DNA of 64,000 bases from Thioalkalivibrio sulfidiphilus HL-EbGr7 (GTDB lineage Bacteria; Pseudomonadota; Gammaproteobacteria; Ectothiorhodospirales; Ectothiorhodospiraceae): contig NC_011901.1 of the NCBI RefSeq assembly GCF_000021985.1, positions 62,001 through 126,000 on the forward strand. Direction: 5' to 3'. The notes beneath the pieces are model-generated. The model worked only from the letters and a program-made list of their open reading frames with translations. It searched no databases and was not told the origin of the DNA. The translations under genes and the position numbers were made by a program. Shown piece after piece: positions 8,320 through 21,306 of the stretch. Position 1 is the stretch's first letter. Every line of letters starts with the position of its first letter.

Positions 8320-9837
8320 TTGGCCCGGGTCCGTTGTCTGAGGCCCGGTGAGGAGCGTGTCATTTCCAAGACCAATGCCACTGCATTGACGGCGACGGGC
8401 GGCTCTGCCGCCCGTCGTCTTGGCATACCCAGGGCCTGGCGTCTAAGAGTCGGCCTGATCCTCATATCACTCAGTATCGCTACCCTGCTGGTGATCAGCT
8501 TCGCACCTCTGGGTGGGATTGTTATCTGGCTCGCGATCCTCTGTACCTTGTGCGGCATCGCAGCCGGCTATGGCCTGTCGACCTGGCGTTATCAGGCCGG
8601 ACTCCGCATCCTGAACGCGGGCATGATCGACGCCCAGGACGGCAACCTGAAACCGGTTAAGATACCGAAGGTCCGCGATCCGCTGCTGCTGCGCCTGTAC
8701 CGGGAATACAACAAGACGATCACCACGCTGGGCGGGATGTTTGCTCTCGTGGAGGAGTGCCAGAACCGGGTGCTCACCGAGCGCAACCGGATGAACGTGG
8801 TGGTCCAGGTGCTGCCCGCCGCTTTGCTGGGTGTGGACGACAACCTGTGCATCAACACGGTCAACAAGCAGACCGAGACGCTGTTCGGCAAGAAAGAGCG
8901 ATACCTGGTCGGGGTCAGCCTGTTTGATGTGCTGTCGATCACCGATGAAACCCGGGAGATCCTGAGAGACGCATTTCTCTACAAGCAGGATATCCGCAAC
9001 CAGGTCATCAACATCCATCTCAACGACGCGGAACGCTGGCTGTCCATGAATCTCTCCTTCGTCACCCAGGATGAGGGCGAGATGGCCGCGGTCATCACGC
9101 TGCTGGACATCACCGAATACAAGCAACTCCAGGAAAGCGTCTACACCCGTGAAAAGCTGGTGGCCATGGGACAGCTGGCTGCGGGTGTGGCCCATGAACT
9201 GAACACCCCGCTCGGCAGTATCCTGGGATACTCCCAGTTGCTGATCGATTCCTGTGAGGATCCGCAGCGGGCCAGGCATTTCGCGAGAACCATCAGCGAA
9301 CAGACAAAGCGCTGCTCGCGCATCATCCACAACCTGCTCAACTATGCGCGCAAGGAGAAGTGCCAGGGTGAGTTCTGCGATGTGAATGCGCTGGTGGACG
9401 AGGTGGTGGATACACTGATCAGTTGCCGATTGAAGAGATACGAGATCTCCCTCGAGCGGGATCTCAAGGACAGCCCGATCGTGGACGGCGGCTGCGGAGA
9501 ACTCGATATCGTGCTGACGAACCTGCTCATCAATGCGGTGCAGGCCCTCAAGGGCGTCGAGAAACCCATGATTCGGGTCAGTACCGGACTCAACGAAGGT
9601 GGTTTTGCCTACATCATCGTGGAAGACAATGGACCGGGTATCCCGGGAGAGCTGCGCTCACGAATATTCGAGCCTTTCTTCAGTACCAAGGACGTGGGTG
9701 AAGGCAGCGGACTGGGCCTGTCCATCAGTCACGCCATGGTCAGCCGCCGAGGTGGAACGCTGCGGTACGACTCTGATTACAGAGACGGCGCACGATTCGT
9801 CATACGACTCCCCAACGCCACACAGGCGACAGAATAG
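8320..9837 (+). CDS. PAS-domain sensor histidine kinase of the cytochrome cluster
   Basis: Membrane-bound histidine kinase (505 aa from TTG 8320). Two transmembrane helices (about 44-66 and 69-90) with almost no periplasmic loop are followed by a PAS domain (about 150-265), HisKA with phospho-acceptor His292 (AAGVAHELNTP) and HATPase_c (N-box NLLINAVQA, G-box DNGPGIPG, GEGSGLGL). The lack of a periplasmic sensor suggests it reads a cytoplasmic or membrane redox cue through PAS. The start is uncertain: TTG 8320 has no obvious Shine-Dalgarno. Cognate partner is the NtrC-type regulator two bases downstream. Confidence 0.88.
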   Translation: MARVRCLRPGEERVISKTNATALTATGGSAARRLGIPRAWRLRVGLILISLSIATLLVISFAPLGGIVIWLAILCTLCGIAAGYGLSTWRYQAGLRILNAGMIDAQDGNLKPVKIPKVRDPLLLRLYREYNKTITTLGGMFALVEECQNRVLTERNRMNVVVQVLPAALLGVDDNLCINTVNKQTETLFGKKERYLVGVSLFDVLSITDETREILRDAFLYKQDIRNQVINIHLNDAERWLSMNLSFVTQDEGEMAAVITLLDITEYKQLQESVYTREKLVAMGQLAAGVAHELNTPLGSILGYSQLLIDSCEDPQRARHFARTISEQTKRCSRIIHNLLNYARKEKCQGEFCDVNALVDEVVDTLISCRLKRYEISLERDLKDSPIVDGGCGELDIVLTNLLINAVQALKGVEKPMIRVSTGLNEGGFAYIIVEDNGPGIPGELRSRIFEPFFSTKDVGEGSGLGLSISHAMVSRRGGTLRYDSDYRDGARFVIRLPNATQATE

Positions 9838-9839
9838 AT

Positions 9840-11249
9840 ATGCTTGCAACGAACCTAAGCGAACCAGATTTGCCCGCAGAGAGCGGCATGAACGCACAAC
9901 CCGTTGTGGTGATCACCGAAGACGATGAGGTGATGCGCGAACTGGTCGTCAACGTGCTTCACGGCATCGATGCGACGGTGATCCCGATGGAAAGTTCCCA
10001 GGAATCCCTGGATTTCATCGAGAACAACGAGGTGGCCGTGGTTGTCACGGATCTGCGCATGCCCAGGATCGATGGCATGAAGGTGCTGGATTTTGCGCGT
10101 CAGAAGAATCCGCTCACCCAGGTAATCTTGATGACGGGACACGCCACGGTGGAGTCCGCCGTGCAAAGTCTCAAGGCCGGTGCCTTCGATTACATCTGCA
10201 AGCCTTTCGAGAACGTCGAGTTGCGGCACACGGTGGAACGGGCGCTTTCGCACTGGAATCTCAGCCGTGAGAACATGCGGCTGAGAGAGGAAAACAAGGT
10301 CTTTGCCGAGGGCGACGTCATCATCGGCCGCTCAGCGGCCATGGACGAAGTGCATCGGCTCATCGATGCCGCCGCTGCCTATGACTGTTCGGTGCTGATC
10401 ACAGGTGAAAGCGGTACCGGTAAAGAACTGGTCGCCAGACAGATTCACCTGAAAAGCCCGCGGCGAGACAACAGTTTCGTGGCGATCAACTGCGCCGCCA
10501 TCCCCGAGCAGATCATCGAAAGCGAGCTGTTCGGCTATCAGAAGGGCGCCTTTACCGGGGCGGAGCGCGCCAAGCCCGGGCTGTTCGAGACCGCGAACGG
10601 CGGCACCATCTTCCTGGACGAGGTCAACAATGCCTCCCTGTCGCTGCAGGCTAAACTGTTGCGCGTGCTGCAGGACGCGACCTTCTACAGACTGGGCGAT
10701 ACCGAGCCCAGGCATGTGAATGTGCGGGTGCTCGCCGCGACCAACCGGGATGTTCCGGGCCTCATCGCCCAGGAGACCTTCAGGGAGGATCTGTACTACC
10801 GGCTGCGGGTCATCGAGATCCACATTCCCGCCCTCAGGGACCGGCGAGACGACGTGCCCCTGCTGGCAAATTATTTCATCAGCAAGTATGCCAAGCGCTT
10901 CAACAAGCCGGTTGATGGCATGTCCACGCAGGTGCTGGGCGCCCTGATGCGACACGACTGGCCCGGCAACGTGCGTGAGCTTGAGAACGTGATTCAGCGT
11001 GCGCTGATTCTCTGCCAGGGCAAGGTGATCGATGAGGGTGTCCTGCCACCGGAGATCTCGCGCGGCACGGAGTTGTCGGTACGCGCCATCGATCACATGC
11101 AGCCCCAGACCCTTGAAGAGGTCGAGGTCTATTTCATCCGCAAGACATTGCGCGAAACCAACGGTGACCGAGCCCTGTGTGCCGAGATCCTGGGCATCGA
11201 CAAGAGCACTCTCTGGCGCAAGATCAAACGCTACAGCATCGAAGAGTAG
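9840..11249 (+). CDS. NtrC-family sigma-54-dependent response regulator
   Basis: Three-domain activator: receiver with phospho-acceptor Asp71 (VVTDLRMP), AAA+ central domain with Walker A GESGTGKE and the sigma-54 contact loop GAFTGA, and a C-terminal Fis-type helix-turn-helix (EILGIDKSTLWRKIKRY). ATG 9840 follows the kinase stop by two bases; an in-frame ATG at 9888 preceded by AGAGAG is an alternative. It should act at sigma-54 promoters, and one with an upstream inverted repeat is found at 2754-2867 in front of the rhodanese gene, making local autogenous control of the cluster likely (inference). Confidence 0.92.
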   Translation: MLATNLSEPDLPAESGMNAQPVVVITEDDEVMRELVVNVLHGIDATVIPMESSQESLDFIENNEVAVVVTDLRMPRIDGMKVLDFARQKNPLTQVILMTGHATVESAVQSLKAGAFDYICKPFENVELRHTVERALSHWNLSRENMRLREENKVFAEGDVIIGRSAAMDEVHRLIDAAAAYDCSVLITGESGTGKELVARQIHLKSPRRDNSFVAINCAAIPEQIIESELFGYQKGAFTGAERAKPGLFETANGGTIFLDEVNNASLSLQAKLLRVLQDATFYRLGDTEPRHVNVRVLAATNRDVPGLIAQETFREDLYYRLRVIEIHIPALRDRRDDVPLLANYFISKYAKRFNKPVDGMSTQVLGALMRHDWPGNVRELENVIQRALILCQGKVIDEGVLPPEISRGTELSVRAIDHMQPQTLEEVEVYFIRKTLRETNGDRALCAEILGIDKSTLWRKIKRYSIEE

Positions 11250-11251
11250 CC

Positions 11252-12070
11252 ATGATGGGACGTCCCGGTAGATATTCGTTCATGCGTCTCTCCACGCTGC
11301 TGCTCGGTTGCGTGATCAGCCTGCCGCTCGGGGCCTCGGATATCGAGCAGCGTCTGGAGCGTCTCGAGGCACAGGTGCAGTGGCTGATGGAACGCGTGGG
11401 GGCGCAGGATGCCCAGGCGCCCGAGCCGATTCCAGACCCCCCTGCCCCTACCGTGACGCAGCCGGCCGCGGCTGCGCCTATCGAACGGCAACCGGAGCGC
11501 CGTGTCTCCGGTGCCGTGGCACCCGCAACGACAGGTGAGGCGAGGCTGCGTTATTTCCTGCGCGCTGAGGTCATCGGGGCTGAACCTCCCGGCGAGCCCC
11601 CCATGATGGATGGTTTGTATACCCTGGAGGAGAGCCTGCGTTTCGACCCGGCCAGTTATGGCGTCGCCGAGCGCAGCGTGCTGTCCCGCTATCGGGATCT
11701 CACGCTCTACAGGTCCGCTGCCGTGCTCATCGAAGGGGTCATGGACCTGCCCGCAGCGGGAACCTATCAGTTTCAGGTGGCACCCAAGCCGGCGCGCGAG
11801 GGTGGTGGATCCCCGGTCGCCAATGAGATGACGGTGCGACTGCAGGTCGCGGGTCAGACGGTGATCGCGATGGATGGCGTGCGCAGCTGGAGAAACCAGA
11901 CCTATCGTCATGAGCTTCCTGCCGGACAGCACGCGTTCACCCTGTGGGCGGTCGCCAACTCCCCGGGATACGGGCCTGCCCCCATCGATTCCCGCCTGGA
12001 GATCCAGGTTGCCTTGCCCGGTCGTGCCGGCCTGGTGCCCCTGTCTCGACTGGTCAGCGCCGCTCCGTGA
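11252..12070 (+). CDS. secreted coiled-coil protein with PA14-like domain
   Basis: Starts two bases after the regulator stop (ATG 11252, or ATG 11282, which opens the signal peptide MRLSTLLLGCVISLPLGASD). A short coiled coil (IEQRLERLEAQVQWLMERV) and a Pro/Ala-rich linker follow. The C-terminal half (about 110-272) has alternating beta-strands such as GTYQFQV, VRLQVAGQTVI and GQHAFTLWAV, which recall PA14/GLEYA carbohydrate-binding folds; this is a tentative structural guess. Position suggests an accessory envelope component of the same cluster. Confidence 0.6.
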   Translation: MMGRPGRYSFMRLSTLLLGCVISLPLGASDIEQRLERLEAQVQWLMERVGAQDAQAPEPIPDPPAPTVTQPAAAAPIERQPERRVSGAVAPATTGEARLRYFLRAEVIGAEPPGEPPMMDGLYTLEESLRFDPASYGVAERSVLSRYRDLTLYRSAAVLIEGVMDLPAAGTYQFQVAPKPAREGGGSPVANEMTVRLQVAGQTVIAMDGVRSWRNQTYRHELPAGQHAFTLWAVANSPGYGPAPIDSRLEIQVALPGRAGLVPLSRLVSAAP

Positions 12071-12293
12071 GCACACCGATACCCTGATCCCCCTGGTTAA
12101 CGGATGCTGGCTGACGGGCCGATCCGGACCTGCCGAGCGCGTCTGCGACCGGCGCACCTCTTGCGTCCCGCCCTGTGTGTCATGGTCGGCGAGGCAAGCC
12201 ATGCGCGGCTCCCGCCGTTCATCGGGCCGTCATCTCCCTCTGTCTTATCCCCCCTCACCTGCAGACCGGTTATTGGCGTAATGTGTCCAAAAG

Positions 12294-12309
12294 CGTGATG
12301 TGGTTCACA
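12294..12309. promoter_or_regulatory. CRP/Vfr/Clp-type palindrome
   Basis: GTGA-N6-TCAC with flanking matches (one mismatch to TGTGA-N6-TCACA), about 95 bp upstream of the diguanylate cyclase start. It is the only feature I can support in the 334-bp gap 12071-12403 apart from the GGAGGAG ribosome-binding site at its end. Confidence 0.4.
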
Positions 12310-12403
12310 AGTTGGTGAGCCCTGACCCCAGGAGCCGGGACGTGCCAAGCAGCCACCCGGCCAGATTCGACCCAGAGGGAACGCTGCCGGAGGAGAAGAT
12401 CCC

Positions 12404-13738
12404 ATGAACCGCCCGCGCCGGCGTCTGTGCCGGTTTGGCATTCGTCAGAAGGTGGTGCTCGTGTTGCTCACGGTGCTGCTCACGGCCCTGTCCGTGAGCG
12501 GCTGGCTGGTGCTGCGCGACATGGAGCGCAACGTGCTCAGCGAGACCGAGCGGCGCGGCGTGGAGATGGCGGAATACCTGTCCCGGTCCCTGGCCTACAG
12601 CGTGGTGGGCTACGACTACCACACCATCCAGTTGCTGCTGAACCAGGTTGTCCAGACCGGTGACGTGGTGCATGTGCGCGTGCTCAGCGACCGGGGCAAC
12701 ACCATGGCCGAGGTGGCCCATCCGGACCGGGAGGCCGTGGAGCGGGTGGGCTTCGAGCGCCCGGTGCGCCTCAATGACGGCACGGTGGTGGGCAACCTGG
12801 AGCTGGAGCTCAGCATCGAGCCCATCGTGGCGCAGCTGGCTGAACAGAAAGAGTCCCTCATCAAGCGCGAGGTGCTGGTCATCCTGCTCATCGCCCTGGG
12901 CGAGTTCCTGGTGCTGTCCTGGATCATCATCGGCCCGCTCACCCGGGTCTCCCGGGCCCTGGAATCCAACGTGGACGAGAACGGCGTGATCCTGCGTGAC
13001 ATCCCGGTGGATTCCCGGGACGAGATCGGCGAGCTGGCGCGGCGCTTCAACGAGATGCGTGCCCAGCTCAATGCCGCCAACCAGAAGCTCCATGGCCGGG
13101 TGGAGGCCGCCGACCGGGAGCTCAAGGAGGCCTACCAGAAGCTTCTGGAGCAGTCCGCCGCCCTGCAGCACTCCAACCTGGAACTGGAGCGCCTGAGCCT
13201 CACTGACCCGCTCACCGGGCTGGGCAACCGGCGTGCCTTCGACCAGAACATCGAGGCCGACATGGCACTGTTCCGCCGCCATGGCGATATCAGCAGCCTG
13301 CTGGTGCTGGACCTGGACTGTTTCAAGGGTCTCAACGACACCCACGGCCACGACATCGGCGACCTGGTGCTGTGCCAGTTTGCCGACGTGCTGCAGGGTC
13401 ATGCCCGGGAAACGGATGAAGTGTGCCGTCTGGGGGGCGAGGAGTTCGCCGTGTTCCTGCGCCGGGCCGACGAGGACGGCGCCATGGCCATGGCGGAGAA
13501 GCTGCGCGAAGCAGTGGAGGCGATGGTGGTCAACGTGGACGACGCGCTCAAGATCAGCGTCACCGTCAGCATCGGTGTCGCCACCCTGTCCACCCGCCTG
13601 CGCATCACCTCGGCACTGGCCCTCTACAAGGCCGCGGACCAGGCCATGTACGCCAGCAAGCAGGCGGGCCGCAACCGGGTCACCCACTACGACAGCCTGA
13701 TCGCCGAGTCTCTGACGCCTGCAACGCACATTGCCTGA
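12404..13738 (+). CDS. membrane HAMP-GGDEF diguanylate cyclase
   Basis: 444 aa with an excellent ribosome-binding site (GGAGGAG). A transmembrane helix (about 15-38), a periplasmic domain (about 40-155), a second helix (about 157-178), HAMP and a coiled coil lead to a GGDEF domain with active motif GGEEF. An RxxD inhibitory site (RETD) lies five residues before it, so product inhibition by c-di-GMP is expected. The next gene encodes a periplasmic PhnD-like binding protein 12 bp downstream, suggesting the binding protein presents a ligand to the periplasmic domain. HAMP position implies signal transfer to GGDEF. Confidence 0.9.
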   Translation: MNRPRRRLCRFGIRQKVVLVLLTVLLTALSVSGWLVLRDMERNVLSETERRGVEMAEYLSRSLAYSVVGYDYHTIQLLLNQVVQTGDVVHVRVLSDRGNTMAEVAHPDREAVERVGFERPVRLNDGTVVGNLELELSIEPIVAQLAEQKESLIKREVLVILLIALGEFLVLSWIIIGPLTRVSRALESNVDENGVILRDIPVDSRDEIGELARRFNEMRAQLNAANQKLHGRVEAADRELKEAYQKLLEQSAALQHSNLELERLSLTDPLTGLGNRRAFDQNIEADMALFRRHGDISSLLVLDLDCFKGLNDTHGHDIGDLVLCQFADVLQGHARETDEVCRLGGEEFAVFLRRADEDGAMAMAEKLREAVEAMVVNVDDALKISVTVSIGVATLSTRLRITSALALYKAADQAMYASKQAGRNRVTHYDSLIAESLTPATHIA

Positions 13739-13750
13739 GGAATCCATGCC

Positions 13751-14599
13751 ATGAAGCGTGTTCTGTTTTCCTGTTTGCTCCTGGTCGCGTCCCTGGGTGT
13801 CCAGGCCAATGAACCGCGTGCCGCCGATGAGCTGGTGTTCGGATCCGTGGCCATGGACATCCCGGCGCAGATGTACCAGCGGCTCGCGCCGGTGACCGAG
13901 TACCTGAGCGCGGCCATGGACATGCCCGTGAGCCTGCGCCTGTCGCCCAACATGCCCGATGCCATCAAGGAGGTGAGCGAGGGCCGTTCGGATCTCGCCT
14001 ACCTGACCCCGGTGGCCTACGTGCGCGCACGGGTCCGGGGCGAGGTGGAGCCCCTGGTGAAGACGGTGACCGACGGCGAGGAGGCCTTCAGGCTGATGAT
14101 CGTGGTGGCCGAGGACAGCCCCATCCGCAGCGTCGAGGACCTGGCCGGCAAGCGCTTTGCCTTCGGTGATCGCGCGGCCCTGCTGCAGCGGGCCACGGTG
14201 GTGGGGGCGGGCATGGCCCTGGAGACCCTGGGCGAGTATCACTTCCTGGGTCACTACGACAACATCGTGCGCGGCGTGATGACCGGCGATTTCGACGCGG
14301 GCATCCTCAAGGACACCACCGCCTTCCGCTGGCAGGGGGAGGGCATTCGCATCCTGTACGAATCGCCCCTGCTGCCGCCCTACGTGATCGCCGCCCGCAA
14401 GGGCCTGGACCCGGTCTTGACCGAACGCCTGCGCGAGGCCCTGCTGGCCGCCCGTCCCGACGACCCGGTCTCCGGCCCGGCGATGCGCGCCCTGGACCCC
14501 AGCTACGACGGTTTCGCGCCGGTGACGGATGCGGAGTACGACGTGATCCGGGAACTGATCCGGCCCTTCGATACGCCGCCGGCTCAGGCGGGGCGGTAG
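13751..14599 (+). CDS. PhnD-like periplasmic substrate-binding protein
   Basis: A 282-aa exported protein (signal peptide to about VQANE) of the phosphate/phosphite/phosphonate-binding PhnD superfamily, recognised by DELVFGSV at the start of the mature protein and by SDLAYLTPVAYVRAR. No permease or ATPase gene is nearby, so it is more likely a sensory binding protein for the diguanylate cyclase immediately upstream than part of an importer. Ligand not predictable. Confidence 0.8.
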   Translation: MKRVLFSCLLLVASLGVQANEPRAADELVFGSVAMDIPAQMYQRLAPVTEYLSAAMDMPVSLRLSPNMPDAIKEVSEGRSDLAYLTPVAYVRARVRGEVEPLVKTVTDGEEAFRLMIVVAEDSPIRSVEDLAGKRFAFGDRAALLQRATVVGAGMALETLGEYHFLGHYDNIVRGVMTGDFDAGILKDTTAFRWQGEGIRILYESPLLPPYVIAARKGLDPVLTERLREALLAARPDDPVSGPAMRALDPSYDGFAPVTDAEYDVIRELIRPFDTPPAQAGR

Positions 14600-14616
14600 G
14601 TAAAGTCAAAAGCCGG

Positions 14617-14713
14617 AACGCAAAGGGCGCAAAGGATGCGCAAAGGACGCAAAGGTTTTTTCTAGAAAAGACCTTCTTAGCGTTCTTTGCGAGAACTTTG
14701 CGCCCTTTGCGTT
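14617..14713. repeat. 9-bp repeat hairpin (CGCAAAGG family)
   Basis: Left arm has four CGCAAAG words spaced 9-11 bp; right arm (14676-14713) is the inverted equivalent ending CCCTTTGCGTT. Lies between convergent genes and can fold into one long imperfect hairpin. Confidence 0.85.
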
Positions 14714-14752
14714 AATGCTATTGATTATCTGAACGGAGACGCAGCCAGGCAC

Positions 14753-15991
<1,239 letters not shown>

Positions 15992-16024
15992 GAAAGGTCC
16001 TTGTGACTTGAATTGTTGGTTTTG

Positions 16025-18871
<2,847 letters not shown>

Positions 18872-18979
18872 GTGCGTGTGTCGGTCGGAATGGCTGGGTC
18901 GATACTCGTTGGTCCACGTATATACATAGACGTTCCCGCAGGAGCCGTCCAAGGCGCCCGGGTTTGGTAGACTGGTGGA

Positions 18980-21145
18980 ATGGACGTGACCACCCTGCTC
19001 GATTCCCTGAACCCTGCCCAGCGGGAGGCCGTGAGCGCCGACCCGGGGCCGGTGCTGGTACTGGCCGGCGCCGGCAGCGGCAAGACCCGCGTGCTCACCC
19101 ACCGCATCGCCTGGCTGATCCAGGTGGAGGGACTTTCTCCCCACAGTATCCTCGCCGTGACCTTTACCAACAAGGCCGCGGCGGAGATGCGCGGGCGCAT
19201 CGAGGCCCTGCTGGGCATGCCGGTGCGCGGCATGTGGGTGGGCACCTTCCACGGCCTGGCCCACCGGCTGCTGCGGGCCCACTGGCAGGACGCGGGCCTG
19301 CCCCAGGGCTTCCAGATCCTGGATTCCGACGACCAGCTGCGCATGGTCAAGCGGGTGCTCAAGGCGCTGGAGCTGGACGAGGCCCGCTGGCCGCCGCGCC
19401 AGGCCCAGTGGTTCATCAACGCCCGCAAGGACGAGGGTGTGCGCCCCCAGCACATGGAGGATCACGGCGATCCGGTGAACCGTCAGCTGGTGCGCATCTA
19501 CAGCGCCTACGAGGCGGCCTGCAAGCGCGCCGGCGTGGTGGATTTCGCCGAACTGCTGCTGCGCGCCCTGGAACTGCTGCGCGACACCCCCGCCCTGCTG
19601 GAACACTACCGGGCCCGTTTCCGCCACATCCTGGTAGACGAGTTCCAGGACACCAACGCCATCCAGTATGGCTGGCTGCGCCTGCTGGCGGGCAGCCGCA
19701 TCCCGGTGTTCGCGGTGGGCGATGACGACCAGTCCATCTACGGCTGGCGCGGCGCGCGCATCGAGCACATCCAGCACTTCAGCCGCGACTTCCCGGGCAC
19801 CCGCACCGTGCGCCTGGAACAGAACTACCGTTCCACCGGCAACATCCTCCGGGCCGCCAACGCGCTCATCGAGCACAACGACGGCCGCCTGGGCAAGAAC
19901 CTGTGGACCGAGGACAGCGAGGGCGCGCCCATCGCCCTGTACGCCGCCTTCAACGAGCAGGACGAGGCCCGCTTCGTGGCCGGGCGCATCGAGGAATGGC
20001 AGCGCGAGGGACACCGTCACAGCGAGGTGGCCATCCTGTACCGTTCCAACGCCCAGTCCCGGGTGTTCGAAGAGGCCCTGATCCAGGCGCGCATCCCCTA
20101 CCGGGTCTACGGCGGGCTGCGCTTCTTCGAACGGGCCGAAATCAAGGACGCCCTGGCCTACCTGCGCCTGGTGGCGAGCCGCGAGGACGACGCCGCCTTC
20201 GAACGGGTGGTCAACCAGCCCGCCCGCGGCCTGGGCGAACGCACCCTGGCGCAGATCCGCGACCTGGCCCGGGAACGGGACCAGTCCCTGTGGAGCGCTA
20301 GCGCCCACCTGCTGGAAACGGGCGGCCTGACTGCCCGGGCGGGCAACGCCCTGCGCGGTTTCCTGGCCCTGGTGGACGGGCTCGCCGAGGCCTGCCGGGA
20401 CCTGCCCCTGCACGAGCAGGCGGAGCACGTGATCCAGCATTCCGGTCTGCGTGATTTCTATGCCGCCGAAAAGGGCGAGAAGGCCCAGGCACGGGTGGAG
20501 AACCTGGACGAGCTGGTGAGCGCGGCCCGGGGCTTCAGCTTCGACCCGGAGACCCACGGCGACATGGATACCCTCACCGCCTTCCTGGCCCACGCGGCGC
20601 TCGAATCCGGCGAGGGCGAGGCGTCCGCCTTCGAGGACTGCGTGCAGCTCATGACCCTGCATTCCGCCAAGGGCCTGGAGTTCCCGCTGGTGTTCATGGC
20701 GGGCATGGAGGAGGGCCTGTTCCCCCACCGCATGTCCGTGGAGGAGCCCGGGCGCATGGAGGAGGAACGCCGGCTCGCCTACGTGGGCATCACCCGGGCA
20801 CGTCGGCAGCTGGTGCTCTGCTACGCGGAATCCCGCCGGCTGCACGGCCGGGAGACCTATAACGCCCCGTCGCGCTTCCTGGCCGAACTGCCCGCCGAGC
20901 TGATCGAGGACATCCGTCCCCGCGCGCGCATCAGCCAGCCGGTGTTCCGCCGCCCCGAACAGGTGGCCAACGACGCCGGTGACGGCCTGCGGGTGGGGGT
21001 GCGGGTGGCCCACCAGAAGTTCGGCGAGGGGGTGATCACCGACTGCGAGGGCCAGGGCAGCAACGCCCGCATCCAGGTGCATTTCGCCGACCACGGCGCC
21101 AAGTGGCTGGTGGCGGGGTATGCCAAGCTGGAAAAGGTGTCCTGA
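18980..21145 (+). CDS. uvrD: DNA helicase II (UvrD)
   Basis: 721-aa superfamily 1A 3'-5' helicase acting in nucleotide excision and mismatch repair. Visible motifs: Walker A AGAGSGKT, motif Ia TFTNKAAAEM, motif II VDEFQDTN, motif III GDDDQSIYGWRGA, motif IV LEQNYRST, motif V TLHSAKGLEF, motif VI YVGITRAR, and the C-terminal Tudor-like KFGEGVIT segment. Length matches E. coli UvrD (720 aa). ATG 18980. Confidence 0.96.
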   Translation: MDVTTLLDSLNPAQREAVSADPGPVLVLAGAGSGKTRVLTHRIAWLIQVEGLSPHSILAVTFTNKAAAEMRGRIEALLGMPVRGMWVGTFHGLAHRLLRAHWQDAGLPQGFQILDSDDQLRMVKRVLKALELDEARWPPRQAQWFINARKDEGVRPQHMEDHGDPVNRQLVRIYSAYEAACKRAGVVDFAELLLRALELLRDTPALLEHYRARFRHILVDEFQDTNAIQYGWLRLLAGSRIPVFAVGDDDQSIYGWRGARIEHIQHFSRDFPGTRTVRLEQNYRSTGNILRAANALIEHNDGRLGKNLWTEDSEGAPIALYAAFNEQDEARFVAGRIEEWQREGHRHSEVAILYRSNAQSRVFEEALIQARIPYRVYGGLRFFERAEIKDALAYLRLVASREDDAAFERVVNQPARGLGERTLAQIRDLARERDQSLWSASAHLLETGGLTARAGNALRGFLALVDGLAEACRDLPLHEQAEHVIQHSGLRDFYAAEKGEKAQARVENLDELVSAARGFSFDPETHGDMDTLTAFLAHAALESGEGEASAFEDCVQLMTLHSAKGLEFPLVFMAGMEEGLFPHRMSVEEPGRMEEERRLAYVGITRARRQLVLCYAESRRLHGRETYNAPSRFLAELPAELIEDIRPRARISQPVFRRPEQVANDAGDGLRVGVRVAHQKFGEGVITDCEGQGSNARIQVHFADHGAKWLVAGYAKLEKVS

Positions 21146-21223
21146 AGTGGGAAGGGGGAATTGGGAAGTGCGAAGTTAAGACTCCCACCTCCCCTTCTCA
21201 CTTCAACCCCCAATTCACCCTTC
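21144..21223. repeat. 7-bp repeat hairpin (GAAGTGG family)
   Basis: Left arm reads GAAGTGG, GAAGGGG, GAATTGG, GAAGTGC in register; right arm (21183-21223) is the degenerate complement. It begins immediately at the uvrD stop. Same word family as 52296-52382. Confidence 0.85.
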
Positions 21224-21306
21224 GTACGTCAGCTTATCTGTGACGCCCATCAACAATCCCGCCGCTTTGCCAGCCGACCTGCCGGCGCTCTGCCAGAATG
21301 GTCTTT

